DNA of 5,018 nt from Bacteroidales bacterium. Lineage in GTDB: Bacteria > Bacteroidota > Bacteroidia > Bacteroidales > UBA12077. The stretch's first letter is position 1, and every line of letters starts with the position of its first letter. Position numbers and translations under genes: made by a program. Of this stretch, positions 1 through 5,018 are shown in pieces. The stretch is from positions 1-5,018 of the forward strand of contig DAOWML010000193.1 of assembly GCA_030643125.1 (NCBI GenBank), read 5' to 3'. The notes beneath the pieces are model-generated. The model worked only from the letters and a program-made list of their open reading frames with translations. It was not told the origin of the DNA and did not search any database.

Positions 1-750
1 GGTCATGCACCAGAAGTGAAAATCTTTGGTGACGATAATCAGGTTAAAATTACAACTAAGTATCGTATTGACGAAGATGCCATTGAAGTTGATAAGGATG
101 TAGAAACGAAGTTGTTCGAAGGTTTAAATCCAATTCTTGGTGACGATGTTACTTTCGACGATTTCAACACGAATTATAAGATGAGCTCACATAAAGTGGG
201 AGCAACTATTGCTGATGATATTCTTTACAAATCGCTGGTTGTAATTGTGCTTGCTCTTATTTTAATGTTCGTTTATATCTTTATTAGATTTAGAAACTGG
301 CAATATGGTTTAGGTGCAATTACTGCATTACTGCACGATGTATTGATAATTCTTGGTATTTTCTCATTAACATGGGGCATATTGCCATTCTCGTTAGAAA
401 TTGATCAGGCATTTATTGCAGCAATTCTAATGGTTGTAGGTTATTCTATAAATGATACGGTGGTTGTATTCGACCGTATCAGGGAATATATAACATTATA
501 TCCAAAACGTGATAAACGAACAATTATGAATAGTGCATTGAATAGTACATTGAGTCGTACATTTAGTACATCGTTAAGTACATTCGTGGTTCTTCTAGCC
601 ATCTTTATTTTTGGTGGTGAAGTAATTCGTGGATTCGTATTTGCATTATTAATTGGTGTGGCTGTTGGTACATATTCATCATTGTTTATTGCAACACCTG
701 TTGTATTTGATACAGTTCACAAAAAAGACGAAAAGAAAAATAAAAAATAA
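1..750 (+). CDS. secDF: Protein translocase subunit SecDF (C-terminal SecF part), 5'-truncated
   Basis: SecD and SecF assist the SecYEG channel, using the proton gradient to complete protein export across the inner membrane. The frame is open from base 1, so the gene enters from the left edge; the in-frame GTG at 16 is internal. The 249 visible residues start in the periplasmic domain before the SecF membrane block. Five hydrophobic segments follow, at about 75-95, 101-122, 137-157, 189-206 and 211-236. The hallmark SecF motif GYSINDTVVVFDRIRE is at 147-162, and the tail is very lysine-rich (KKDEKKNKK). In Bacteroidota SecD and SecF are usually one fused protein of about 1000 residues. The fusion is inferred here, because only the SecF part is visible. 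The gene ends in TAA, and a strong terminator 20 bases later separates it from tatA. Confidence 0.93.
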   Translation, partial: GHAPEVKIFGDDNQVKITTKYRIDEDAIEVDKDVETKLFEGLNPILGDDVTFDDFNTNYKMSSHKVGATIADDILYKSLVVIVLALILMFVYIFIRFRNWQYGLGAITALLHDVLIILGIFSLTWGILPFSLEIDQAFIAAILMVVGYSINDTVVVFDRIREYITLYPKRDKRTIMNSALNSTLSRTFSTSLSTFVVLLAIFIFGGEVIRGFVFALLIGVAVGTYSSLFIATPVVFDTVHKKDEKKNKK

Positions 751-770
751 AATTTCTAAATATAACTTAA

Positions 771-798
771 GGCTCCTGAATTTTCAGGAGTCTTTTTT
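771..798 (+). terminator. Intrinsic terminator of secDF
   Basis: A 9-bp stem pairs 771-779 with 784-792 (GGCTCCTGA with TCAGGAGTC, one G-T wobble) around a 4-base loop. A run of six T (793-798) follows directly. It begins 20 bases after the secDF stop codon, so it should end the secDF transcript and isolate the downstream operon. Confidence 0.92.
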
Positions 799-949
799 AT
801 ATCCTTAAATCTGCAAGCCGTAGCACGGATTTGTTGATAATCTGCAAGTTAATTATAATTTGGTATCATCTATATAAGTTAACCGTGCCACGGCTAATTA
901 CTTAATCTGTAAACGGATAAAAATTCACTTGCGGATATTAGGTATATCC
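799..949. repeat. REP-like / decayed MITE-like inverted-repeat cluster
   Basis: Two GCCGTRGCACGG units lie in opposite orientation: 817-828, and 883-894 on the other strand (one mismatch). Each can form its own hairpin: 814-833 has a bulged stem around loop AGC, and 877-899 has 9 pairs with one mismatch around loop GCC. The motif AATCTGCAAG occurs twice in direct orientation (808-817, 839-848), with a diverged copy at 904-913 and an inverted near copy at 928-936. The outer ends are loosely inverted: ATATCC (799-804) against GGATAT (933-938). GGATAT (933-938) can instead pair with ATATCC (944-949). AATTATAATT (851-860) is a perfect palindrome. No reading frame of note crosses it. The pattern resembles extragenic palindromic (REP/REPIN) elements, but whether it is multicopy in the genome cannot be seen here. 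Confidence 0.55.
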
Positions 950-1165
950 CTTATCCAAAGTTTTTTTTTGTTGTTTAAACCCAAACGATGCAGTAGAATA
1001 AAAAAAATAAATCTAAATGAAGGATTGTTATCAATTTAAGAAGCTTGAGTAGTTAGTTCTTCGGGTTCAACGAGCTCCTATTGCACTATCTTAGAAATGA
1101 CAAACAAATCAAATTGTAACAGGAAAAATTAAAGATATAATATATAAAGCGAGTTAAACAAAATG
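950..1165. other. AT-rich non-coding region upstream of tatA
   Basis: No coding sequence is supported here. A nine-T tract lies at 961-969 and an eight-base palindrome, GTTTAAAC, at about 974-981. The only locally GC-richer patch is about 1056-1085. It contains GGTTCAAC, which looks like a tRNA T-loop, but the neighbouring bases do not pair into a T-arm and no acceptor or anticodon arm is present. No riboswitch or small RNA is recognised. Confidence 0.5.
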
Positions 1166-1173
1166 TATATTTG
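1166..1173 (+). promoter_or_regulatory. Candidate Bacteroidota -7 promoter box (TATATTTG)
   Basis: TATATTTG matches the TAnnTTTG -7 consensus of the primary sigma factor in Bacteroidota. It sits 11 bases before the first ATG of tatA, so transcription would start only a few bases ahead of the start codon. No good TTG-type -33 element is seen at the usual distance, where the DNA is simply AT-rich. It is the best candidate for the promoter of the five-gene cluster, since the secDF terminator blocks read-through, but the match may be chance in such AT-rich sequence. Confidence 0.4.
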
Positions 1174-1184
1174 TAGAAATTGAT

Positions 1185-1433
1185 ATGATGTTAGGTGTTT
1201 TTCTCTTTATAAGCGGACAAGAAATTTTTATTATTCTTTTAATAGTTTTACTCTTGTTTGGTGCGAATAAAATTCCTGAAATAGCTCGTGGGCTTGGAAA
1301 AGGTATGCGTGAGTTTAAGAAAGCCACTGACGATATTAAAAGAGAAATAGACGATCATACAAATGACCTTAAAAAGGATTTTAAGGAATTGGATGATGAT
1401 ATTAAAAAAGTAAAAGAAGATCTAAAAGGATAA
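1185..1433 (+). CDS. tatA: Sec-independent (twin-arginine) translocase subunit TatA/TatE
   Basis: TatA oligomerises in the inner membrane to form the path by which folded twin-arginine proteins cross, together with TatC, which is not in this window. The 82-residue product has the family layout. A short N-terminus carries a polar residue (E13) before a single membrane helix (about 12-25). The conserved FG hinge is at F25-G26, followed by an amphipathic helix with the IPEIARGLGKGMREFKKA pattern (30-47). The tail (48-82) is highly charged and probably helical, rich in K, D and E. Length is normal for TatA; the absence of a longer tail argues against TatB. Two adjacent ATG codons (1185, 1188) make the exact start uncertain by one residue, and there is no Shine-Dalgarno motif. 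It is the first gene of a co-directional cluster, 19 bases before the antiporter gene. Confidence 0.92.
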   Translation: MMLGVFLFISGQEIFIILLIVLLLFGANKIPEIARGLGKGMREFKKATDDIKREIDDHTNDLKKDFKELDDDIKKVKEDLKG

Positions 1434-1452
1434 CGAATTGCACTTCTAATTT

Positions 1453-2397
1453 ATGGATTACATTTTTCTATTTCTCGGTTTTGTTTTATTAATGTTAGGT
1501 GGCGACTTCTTAGTAAGGGGAAGCGTTTCGCTTGCCGGACATTTTAAAGTTTCAAAATTAGTAATAGGGCTTGTTGTGGTTTCGTTTGGTACTTCTGCAC
1601 CGGAACTGGTTGTAAGTTTAGATGCTGCAATTATGGGACATCCTGATATAGCAATTGGGAATGTAATAGGTTCAAATATTGCTAATATTGCACTGGTGCT
1701 GGGTTTAACAGCCATTATCCTTCCAATTAAAGTTGCGAAAAAATCAATTCGCTTTGATTGGTCTGTAATGATGTTAATCAGTTTTTTATTTTTTATTTTT
1801 TGTATCACTAATTCAAAATTGGAATTTTATGAAGGCATAATCTTCATTATTATTTTGTTTGCATTTCTTTTTAGATCGATTCACAAATCAAGAAAAGAGA
1901 AATTAAAAACCCTTGAAGAATCAATACTTCCAAAGTATAGTTTATTTGTTTCAATTATATTAGTTATTGCTGCTGTAATTGGATTAATATATGGTGCTAA
2001 ATTTTTAGTGAGAGGAGCATCAAATATTGCAAAAGAAATGGGTGTTGATGACAGGATAATTTCGGTTTCTGTAATTGCCTTAGGGACAAGTTTGCCTGAA
2101 TTGGCAACATCAATAGCTGCTGCTATGCGAAAAGAACTGGATATTTTTATTGGAAATATAATCGGATCAAATATTTTTAATATACTAGCAATACTTGGCC
2201 TAACAAGTATTGTAAAATCTATAGATGTCAATCCTATGGTATTAAAATTTGATATTTTCTGGATGTTGGGAATATCATTACTTTTATTTTTATTTCTTTT
2301 GCCTTTAAGAAAAGCTATGATAACCCGGTGGAAAGGATTGGTTTTTGTGGCAATATATATTGCTTACATTTTTAGTGTTTATATACAAGGGGTTTAA
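1453..2397 (+). CDS. yrbG: Calcium/sodium antiporter, CaCA family (YrbG type)
   Basis: This is an inner-membrane cation/Ca2+ exchanger that probably exports Ca2+ in exchange for Na+ or H+. The 314-residue protein, normal for bacterial members, is almost all membrane helices and shows the two inverted alpha repeats that define the family. Repeat 1 has GGDFLVRGS (16-24), SFGTSAPEL (44-52) and GNVIGSN (69-75). Repeat 2 has GAKFLVRGA (181-189), ALGTSLPEL (209-217) and GNIIGSN (234-240). The acidic residues of the two PEL motifs (E51, E216) are the expected ion-binding residues of the family. A basic cytoplasmic loop (about 141-151) separates the halves. The gene lies between tatA and lolD with gaps of 19 and 17 bases, so it is probably co-transcribed, although no functional link to export is evident. 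The ion specificity is taken from the family, not shown by the sequence. Confidence 0.92.
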   Translation: MDYIFLFLGFVLLMLGGDFLVRGSVSLAGHFKVSKLVIGLVVVSFGTSAPELVVSLDAAIMGHPDIAIGNVIGSNIANIALVLGLTAIILPIKVAKKSIRFDWSVMMLISFLFFIFCITNSKLEFYEGIIFIIILFAFLFRSIHKSRKEKLKTLEESILPKYSLFVSIILVIAAVIGLIYGAKFLVRGASNIAKEMGVDDRIISVSVIALGTSLPELATSIAAAMRKELDIFIGNIIGSNIFNILAILGLTSIVKSIDVNPMVLKFDIFWMLGISLLLFLFLLPLRKAMITRWKGLVFVAIYIAYIFSVYIQGV

Positions 2398-2414
2398 CTT
2401 AAAAATTTGAATCA

Positions 2415-3068
2415 ATGATTGCAGCTAAAAATATTAAGAAATCTTATGGTGATGTACAAGTTTTAAAGGGAATTGATTTAGAAATAAAAAAAGGAGAAAT
2501 TGTTTCTATTGTTGGCCCTAGTGGTGCAGGAAAAACCACATTTCTTCAAATACTTGGAACGCTAAGCCGTCCTGATTCGGGTCAAATTCTATTTGATAAT
2601 AATGAAGTTAGTTATTATAAAGACAAACAATTAGCATCATTCCGAAATAAAAATATTGGTTTTGTATTTCAATTTCATCATCTTTTACCGGAATTTACTG
2701 CATTAGAAAATGTTTGTATTCCTGCTTTTATTGGTAAAATGCCGAGAGAAAAAGCTGAGAAAAAAGCTAAAGAAATATTAACATTTTTAAGACTTGATCA
2801 TCGAATTGACCATAAACCAAATGAATTATCTGGTGGTGAACAGCAGCGTGTTGCGGTAGCAAGAGCATTAATTAATGATCCATCGGTTATATTTGCCGAT
2901 GAACCATCAGGAAACCTTGATTCTGAAAATAAAAAAGAACTTCATGATTTGTTCTTTTCACTTCGCGATAAATATAATCCTTCAATCGTAATTGTTACAC
3001 ACGATGAAAATTTAGCGAATATGGCTGATAAAAAATTAACCATGAAAGACGGTTTATTTATTTCTTGA
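2415..3068 (+). CDS. lolD: Lipoprotein-releasing system ATP-binding protein LolD
   Basis: LolD is the cytoplasmic ATPase of the LolCDE-type ABC complex, which extracts outer-membrane lipoproteins from the inner membrane. All ABC motifs are intact in the 217 residues: Walker A GPSGAGKT (34-41), Q-loop Q86, signature LSGGEQQR (138-145), Walker B VIFADEP (158-164) with catalytic E163, D-loop SGNLD (165-169) and switch H196. The segment FVFQFHHLLPEFTALENV (83-100) after the Q-loop is characteristic of LolD and separates it from the related MacB and FtsE ATPases. No LolC/E membrane subunit is in the window, so its partner must be encoded elsewhere, as is common in Bacteroidota. The TGA stop ends 2 bases before the ATG of the next gene, which suggests translational coupling. 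Confidence 0.9.
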   Translation: MIAAKNIKKSYGDVQVLKGIDLEIKKGEIVSIVGPSGAGKTTFLQILGTLSRPDSGQILFDNNEVSYYKDKQLASFRNKNIGFVFQFHHLLPEFTALENVCIPAFIGKMPREKAEKKAKEILTFLRLDHRIDHKPNELSGGEQQRVAVARALINDPSVIFADEPSGNLDSENKKELHDLFFSLRDKYNPSIVIVTHDENLANMADKKLTMKDGLFIS

Positions 3069-3070
3069 AA

Positions 3071-3850
3071 ATGAGTGTTGCGCAAGAATTAATCGAAATA
3101 AAAGATTTTTTAGACGAGAAAGTCGATAAATATAATCATCCGGATTTTATTGAAACCGATCCTATTCAAATACCACATTTATTTTCTGATAAAAATGATA
3201 GAGAAATTTCCGCGTTTTTTGCATCGACTATTGCATGGGGACAAAGAACTACCATAATTAAAAATATGCAAAAGTTAATAGTTCTGATGGATCATGATCC
3301 TTACGAGTTTATTATGAATAGTTCTGAAAAAGATTTAGATCGGTTTAATCATTTTAAACATCGTACTTTTAATGGTGAAGATTGTAGGTTTTTTATTCGA
3401 TCGATTAAAAATATTTATAAAAATCATGAAGGATTAGGTAGTTTGTTTCAGAAAATTTATTCAAAAGAGAAAGACATTTTTAAAACTTTAATTGATTTTA
3501 GAGAAGTCTTTTTCGAAATTAAGCATCCCGAAAGAACCCAAAAGCATGTATCAAATGTTTTAAAGGGCGCATCAGCAAAAAGGTTAAACATGTTTTTACG
3601 CTGGATGGTTCGAAAAGATAATAACGGAGTTGATTTTGGCTTATGGAGTAAAATACCTATGTCCGATTTATTTTTACCTCTGGATGTACATACCGGAAAT
3701 GTTGCCCGAAAATTAGGCTTGCTGAAAAGAAACCAAAACGACTGGAAAGCTGTTAAAGAAGTGACAGAAATATTAAGGAAATTTAACCCGGATGATCCAA
3801 TAAAATATGATTTTGCTTTATTTGGATTAGGAGTTTTTGAAAAGTTTTGA
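3071..3850 (+). CDS. TIGR02757 / DUF2400 family protein, function not established
   Basis: This 259-residue protein is recognised as the TIGR02757 (DUF2400) family, widespread in Bacteroidota and without a firmly assigned role. Visible conserved blocks are EISAFFASTIAWGQRTTII (45-63), KRLNMFLRWMVRKD (170-183), FLPLDVHTGNVARKLGLL (201-218) and DDPIKYDFALFGLGV (241-255). The block around D205 looks like the VDTHVxRVxxRLGL segment of endonuclease III-type HhH-GPD DNA glycosylases, and the first block sits where their LLSAQAT helix would be. A divergent glycosylase-like fold is therefore an inference, not an assignment. No signal peptide or membrane segment is seen, so the protein is probably cytoplasmic. 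An upstream in-frame TTG (3065) overlaps the lolD stop; the ATG at 3071, 2 bases after that stop, is the more likely start. It is 3 bases from the methyltransferase gene. Confidence 0.85.
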   Translation: MSVAQELIEIKDFLDEKVDKYNHPDFIETDPIQIPHLFSDKNDREISAFFASTIAWGQRTTIIKNMQKLIVLMDHDPYEFIMNSSEKDLDRFNHFKHRTFNGEDCRFFIRSIKNIYKNHEGLGSLFQKIYSKEKDIFKTLIDFREVFFEIKHPERTQKHVSNVLKGASAKRLNMFLRWMVRKDNNGVDFGLWSKIPMSDLFLPLDVHTGNVARKLGLLKRNQNDWKAVKEVTEILRKFNPDDPIKYDFALFGLGVFEKF

Positions 3851-3853
3851 TTT

Positions 3854-4567
3854 ATGCCAAACGATTATTTCAAGTTCAAACAATTTGCTATTCATCAGGA
3901 TAAATGTGCCATGAAAGTTGGTACAGATGGGGTATTGCTGGGTGCATGGGCAAATTGTGAAAATGCAAAAAACATTTTGGACATTGGAGCAGGAACCGGA
4001 CTTATCGCTTTAATGCTGGCTCAAAGATCAAAAGCAAATATTGATGCTATTGAAATTGACGAAGTGGCATGTATACAAGCGAAAGAAAATACAGAAAATT
4101 CCTTATGGAGAGAAAGAATTAAAATTATAAATGAATCTTTTCAGAATTTTTCAAAATCGACAAATAATAAATATGATTTAATTGTTTCAAATCCACCATA
4201 TTTTCAAAATTCGCTATTTGCTCCTGATGAAAAAAGAACCAACGCTCGACATAATTCGAATCTTGAATTAGAAGATATCATTGATGGCGCAAAAAAACTA
4301 TTAGATAAAGAGGGAATCTTAAGTCTCATATTGCCTTATCTGGAAGGGAATATGGTTATATTAAAATCTTTTGAGAAAGGATTGTACTGTATTCGTCAAA
4401 CAAAGGTTTTGCCAAAGCCAAATCGCGAACCCAAAAGGTTATTACTTGAATTTATGAAAATTAAAAAACCGCTTATTGAACAAGAAATAATAATTGAGCT
4501 CAATAAGCGGCATGAATATTCTGAAGCTTATAAAAACCTTACAAAGGATTTTTACTTGGCTTTTTAG
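3854..4567 (+). CDS. trmN6: tRNA1(Val) (adenine(37)-N6)-methyltransferase
   Basis: This enzyme (YfiC/TrmN6 type) transfers a methyl group from S-adenosylmethionine to N6 of adenine 37, next to the anticodon of valine tRNA. The 237 residues carry the family's N-terminal block FKQFAIHQDKCAMKVGTDGV (8-27), the SAM-binding motif I LDIGAGTGL (42-50), the acidic ribose-binding position (E67/D69), and the catalytic NPPY (113-116) typical of N6-adenine methyltransferases. H14-Q15 and the R128-H133 region (RTNARH) also fit the family. The length is normal and the domain intact. It is the last gene of the plus-strand cluster, 3 bases after the DUF2400 gene. Its TAG stop (4565-4567) straddles the left edge of the long palindromic element that fills the downstream spacer. 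An 11-bp perfect inverted repeat lies inside its 3' end. Confidence 0.92.
   Translation: MPNDYFKFKQFAIHQDKCAMKVGTDGVLLGAWANCENAKNILDIGAGTGLIALMLAQRSKANIDAIEIDEVACIQAKENTENSLWRERIKIINESFQNFSKSTNNKYDLIVSNPPYFQNSLFAPDEKRTNARHNSNLELEDIIDGAKKLLDKEGILSLILPYLEGNMVILKSFEKGLYCIRQTKVLPKPNREPKRLLLEFMKIKKPLIEQEIIIELNKRHEYSEAYKNLTKDFYLAF
4469..4510. repeat. Perfect 11-bp inverted repeat inside trmN6
   Basis: CCGCTTATTGA (4469-4479) is exactly complementary to TCAATAAGCGG (4500-4510), with 20 bases between. The repeat lies within codons of trmN6, about 55 to 100 bases before its stop, and encodes ordinary-looking family sequence (KPLIE ... LNKRH). No T-run follows, so it is not a standard terminator. It could be a chance event or an mRNA hairpin near the 3' end. 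Confidence 0.7.
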
Positions 4568-4725
4568 GGTTTGTTGCGAAATAAAATATGCAGAATAAAC
4601 GAAGTTGTTTTGGTTTTTAACAAGGCGCGAAAACCGCAAATAGCAGCGTTATTTGGGGCTTTGAGCAACGCTGTTAAAAGTTAAAAGAACAAGTTTAAAT
4701 GTACAGATTATTTGGTAACAAACCC
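4567..4725. mobile_element. MITE-like long palindromic element with 9-bp terminal repeats and TTA target duplication
   Basis: The whole spacer between the convergent genes folds on itself. The termini GGGTTTGTT (4567-4575) and AACAAACCC (4717-4725) are perfect inverted repeats. Inward, 4579-4584 pairs with 4708-4713, 4589-4592 with 4700-4703, 4596-4600 with 4693-4697, 4604-4606 with 4688-4690, and 4608-4622 with 4672-4686 (three wobbles). By hand count about 46 pairs join the two arms. The centre has two competing stems: 4631-4642 with 4650-4662, or 4641-4650 with 4667-4676. TTA lies on both sides (4564-4566 and 4726-4728), as a 3-bp target duplication would. There is no coding capacity, so a transposase would have to act in trans. 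A long bidirectional transcript-end hairpin is the alternative reading; there is no proper T-run for a classical terminator. Confidence 0.7.
4641..4676. repeat. Central alternative hairpin of the palindromic element
   Basis: TAGCAGCGTT (4641-4650) pairs with AACGCTGTTA (4667-4676): 10 pairs with one G-T wobble, around a 16-base loop. It excludes both the other central stem (4631-4642 with 4650-4662) and part of the outer stem (4672-4676), so the element's core could switch between two folds. Confidence 0.6.
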
Positions 4726-5018
4726 TTAGTCTAAATCGATTTCTTCCTCAACAAAAACAATTCCGTATTCTTCTAATTCTTTAAGAACCGGTTCGTAAAC
4801 ATCTTTCATCGTTGGCACAATAACGCCTTTTTGTTTTATAACTCCGGTTAGGAAAAGTTTTGTCGCAATAGCAACAGGAACCCCAACAGTTATCGACATC
4901 GCCGTATGAACCTGATCTTTACCAATTACTACTAACGATGAGGTAATTCGCTTGTTTTTACCATTTAATTTATAGTCAAATTGATGTTGCATGACAATCA
5001 TATCTTTATCCTCAGAAC
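4726..5018 (-). CDS. Saccharopine dehydrogenase family protein, C-terminal part (5' end outside window)
   Basis: The minus-strand frame runs open from the right edge to a TAA whose complement is 4726-4728. The visible 96 residues begin SEDKDMIVMQHQF; the ATG at 4999-5001 is internal, because the frame and the family similarity continue upstream of it. The sequence matches the end of saccharopine reductase-type enzymes (LYS9-like): DMIVMQHQFDY, then SSLVVIGKD, then HTAMSITVGVPVAIATKLFL, a glycine-rich GVIKQKGVIVPT stretch and YEPVLKELEEYGI. These enzymes handle saccharopine or related amino-acid adducts with NAD(P). The exact reaction cannot be fixed from the C-terminus, since the Rossmann domain is outside the window. 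The gene converges on trmN6, and its stop codon touches the right end of the palindromic element. Confidence 0.88.
   Translation of the reverse strand, partial: SEDKDMIVMQHQFDYKLNGKNKRITSSLVVIGKDQVHTAMSITVGVPVAIATKLFLTGVIKQKGVIVPTMKDVYEPVLKELEEYGIVFVEEEIDLD

Noticed and set aside
16..18. In-frame GTG as the start of the SecF-like gene
   Set aside because: The frame is open to base 1 and the family sequence continues upstream. A SecF protein needs another membrane helix before this point, so the GTG is internal.
1056..1085. tRNA-like patch with GGTTCAAC
   Set aside because: The flanking bases do not pair as a T-stem, and no anticodon or acceptor arm is found.
1087..1094. TATCTTAG as a second promoter -7 box
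   Set aside because: One mismatch to TAnnTTTG, no -33 element at a suitable distance, and about 90 bases from tatA. Too weak to call in AT-rich DNA.
1458..2231. Two minus-strand 116-residue open frames (1458-1808 and 1881-2231) opposite yrbG
   Set aside because: They lie opposite the two alpha repeats of the antiporter and show no family features. Their equal length probably reflects the internal duplication of the real gene.
3065..3067. TTG start for the DUF2400 gene
   Set aside because: It overlaps the lolD stop and adds only two residues. The ATG at 3071 is the simpler start.
4442..4639. Minus-strand 65-residue open frame across the end of trmN6
   Set aside because: It overlaps a well-supported gene and the palindromic element, and has a low-complexity composition with no recognisable domain.
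4567..4725. Integron attC site as an explanation of the spacer palindrome
   Set aside because: The GTTRRRY / RYYYAAC core sites are not met, the perfect 9-bp ends and flanking TTA fit transposition better, and there are no cassette genes around.
1..5018. CRISPR array, toxin-antitoxin pair, phage or defence genes
   Set aside because: No regularly spaced repeats and no such proteins are seen in any supported reading frame.

Overview
The window is AT-rich chromosomal DNA, most likely from a member of the phylum Bacteroidota, probably Bacteroidales/Marinilabiliales-like. The protein families point that way: a SecF region of the kind found as a SecDF fusion in this phylum, a short TatA, a LolD ATPase and a TIGR02757/DUF2400 protein. 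There are no clear Shine-Dalgarno motifs before the genes, and a TAnnTTTG-type -7 box lies just before tatA. No computation was run, so the taxon is an inference.

Layout. Positions 1-750 hold the 3' end of secDF, the Sec translocon's proton-driven accessory, closed by a strong intrinsic terminator (771-798). Positions 799-1184 are non-coding: a decayed REP-like or MITE-like inverted-repeat cluster (about 799-949), a T9 tract, then AT-rich sequence with a candidate promoter touching the next gene. Five genes follow on the plus strand with gaps of 19, 17, 2 and 3 bases, so they look like one operon: tatA (Tat translocase pore subunit), a yrbG-type Ca2+/Na+ antiporter, lolD (lipoprotein-release ABC ATPase), a TIGR02757/DUF2400 protein, and the tRNA1(Val) A37 N6-methyltransferase. 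On the minus strand, the C-terminal end of a saccharopine dehydrogenase family enzyme enters from the right edge and converges on the operon.

How the genes relate. Three of the six genes act at the cell envelope in export or sorting (Sec, Tat, Lol), one is an inner-membrane cation exchanger, one modifies tRNA, and one has no established role. This is a normal housekeeping neighbourhood, not a defence or metabolic island.

The most striking feature is the spacer between the two convergent genes. Positions 4567-4725 form one long imperfect palindrome with perfect 9-bp termini (GGGTTTGTT / AACAAACCC), flanked on both sides by TTA. Removing the element and one TTA leaves the sequence TTTTTAGTC, in which the stop codons of the two convergent genes overlap (TAG on plus, TAA on minus). 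This fits a 159-bp MITE-like insertion with a 3-bp target duplication at a spot that changes neither protein.
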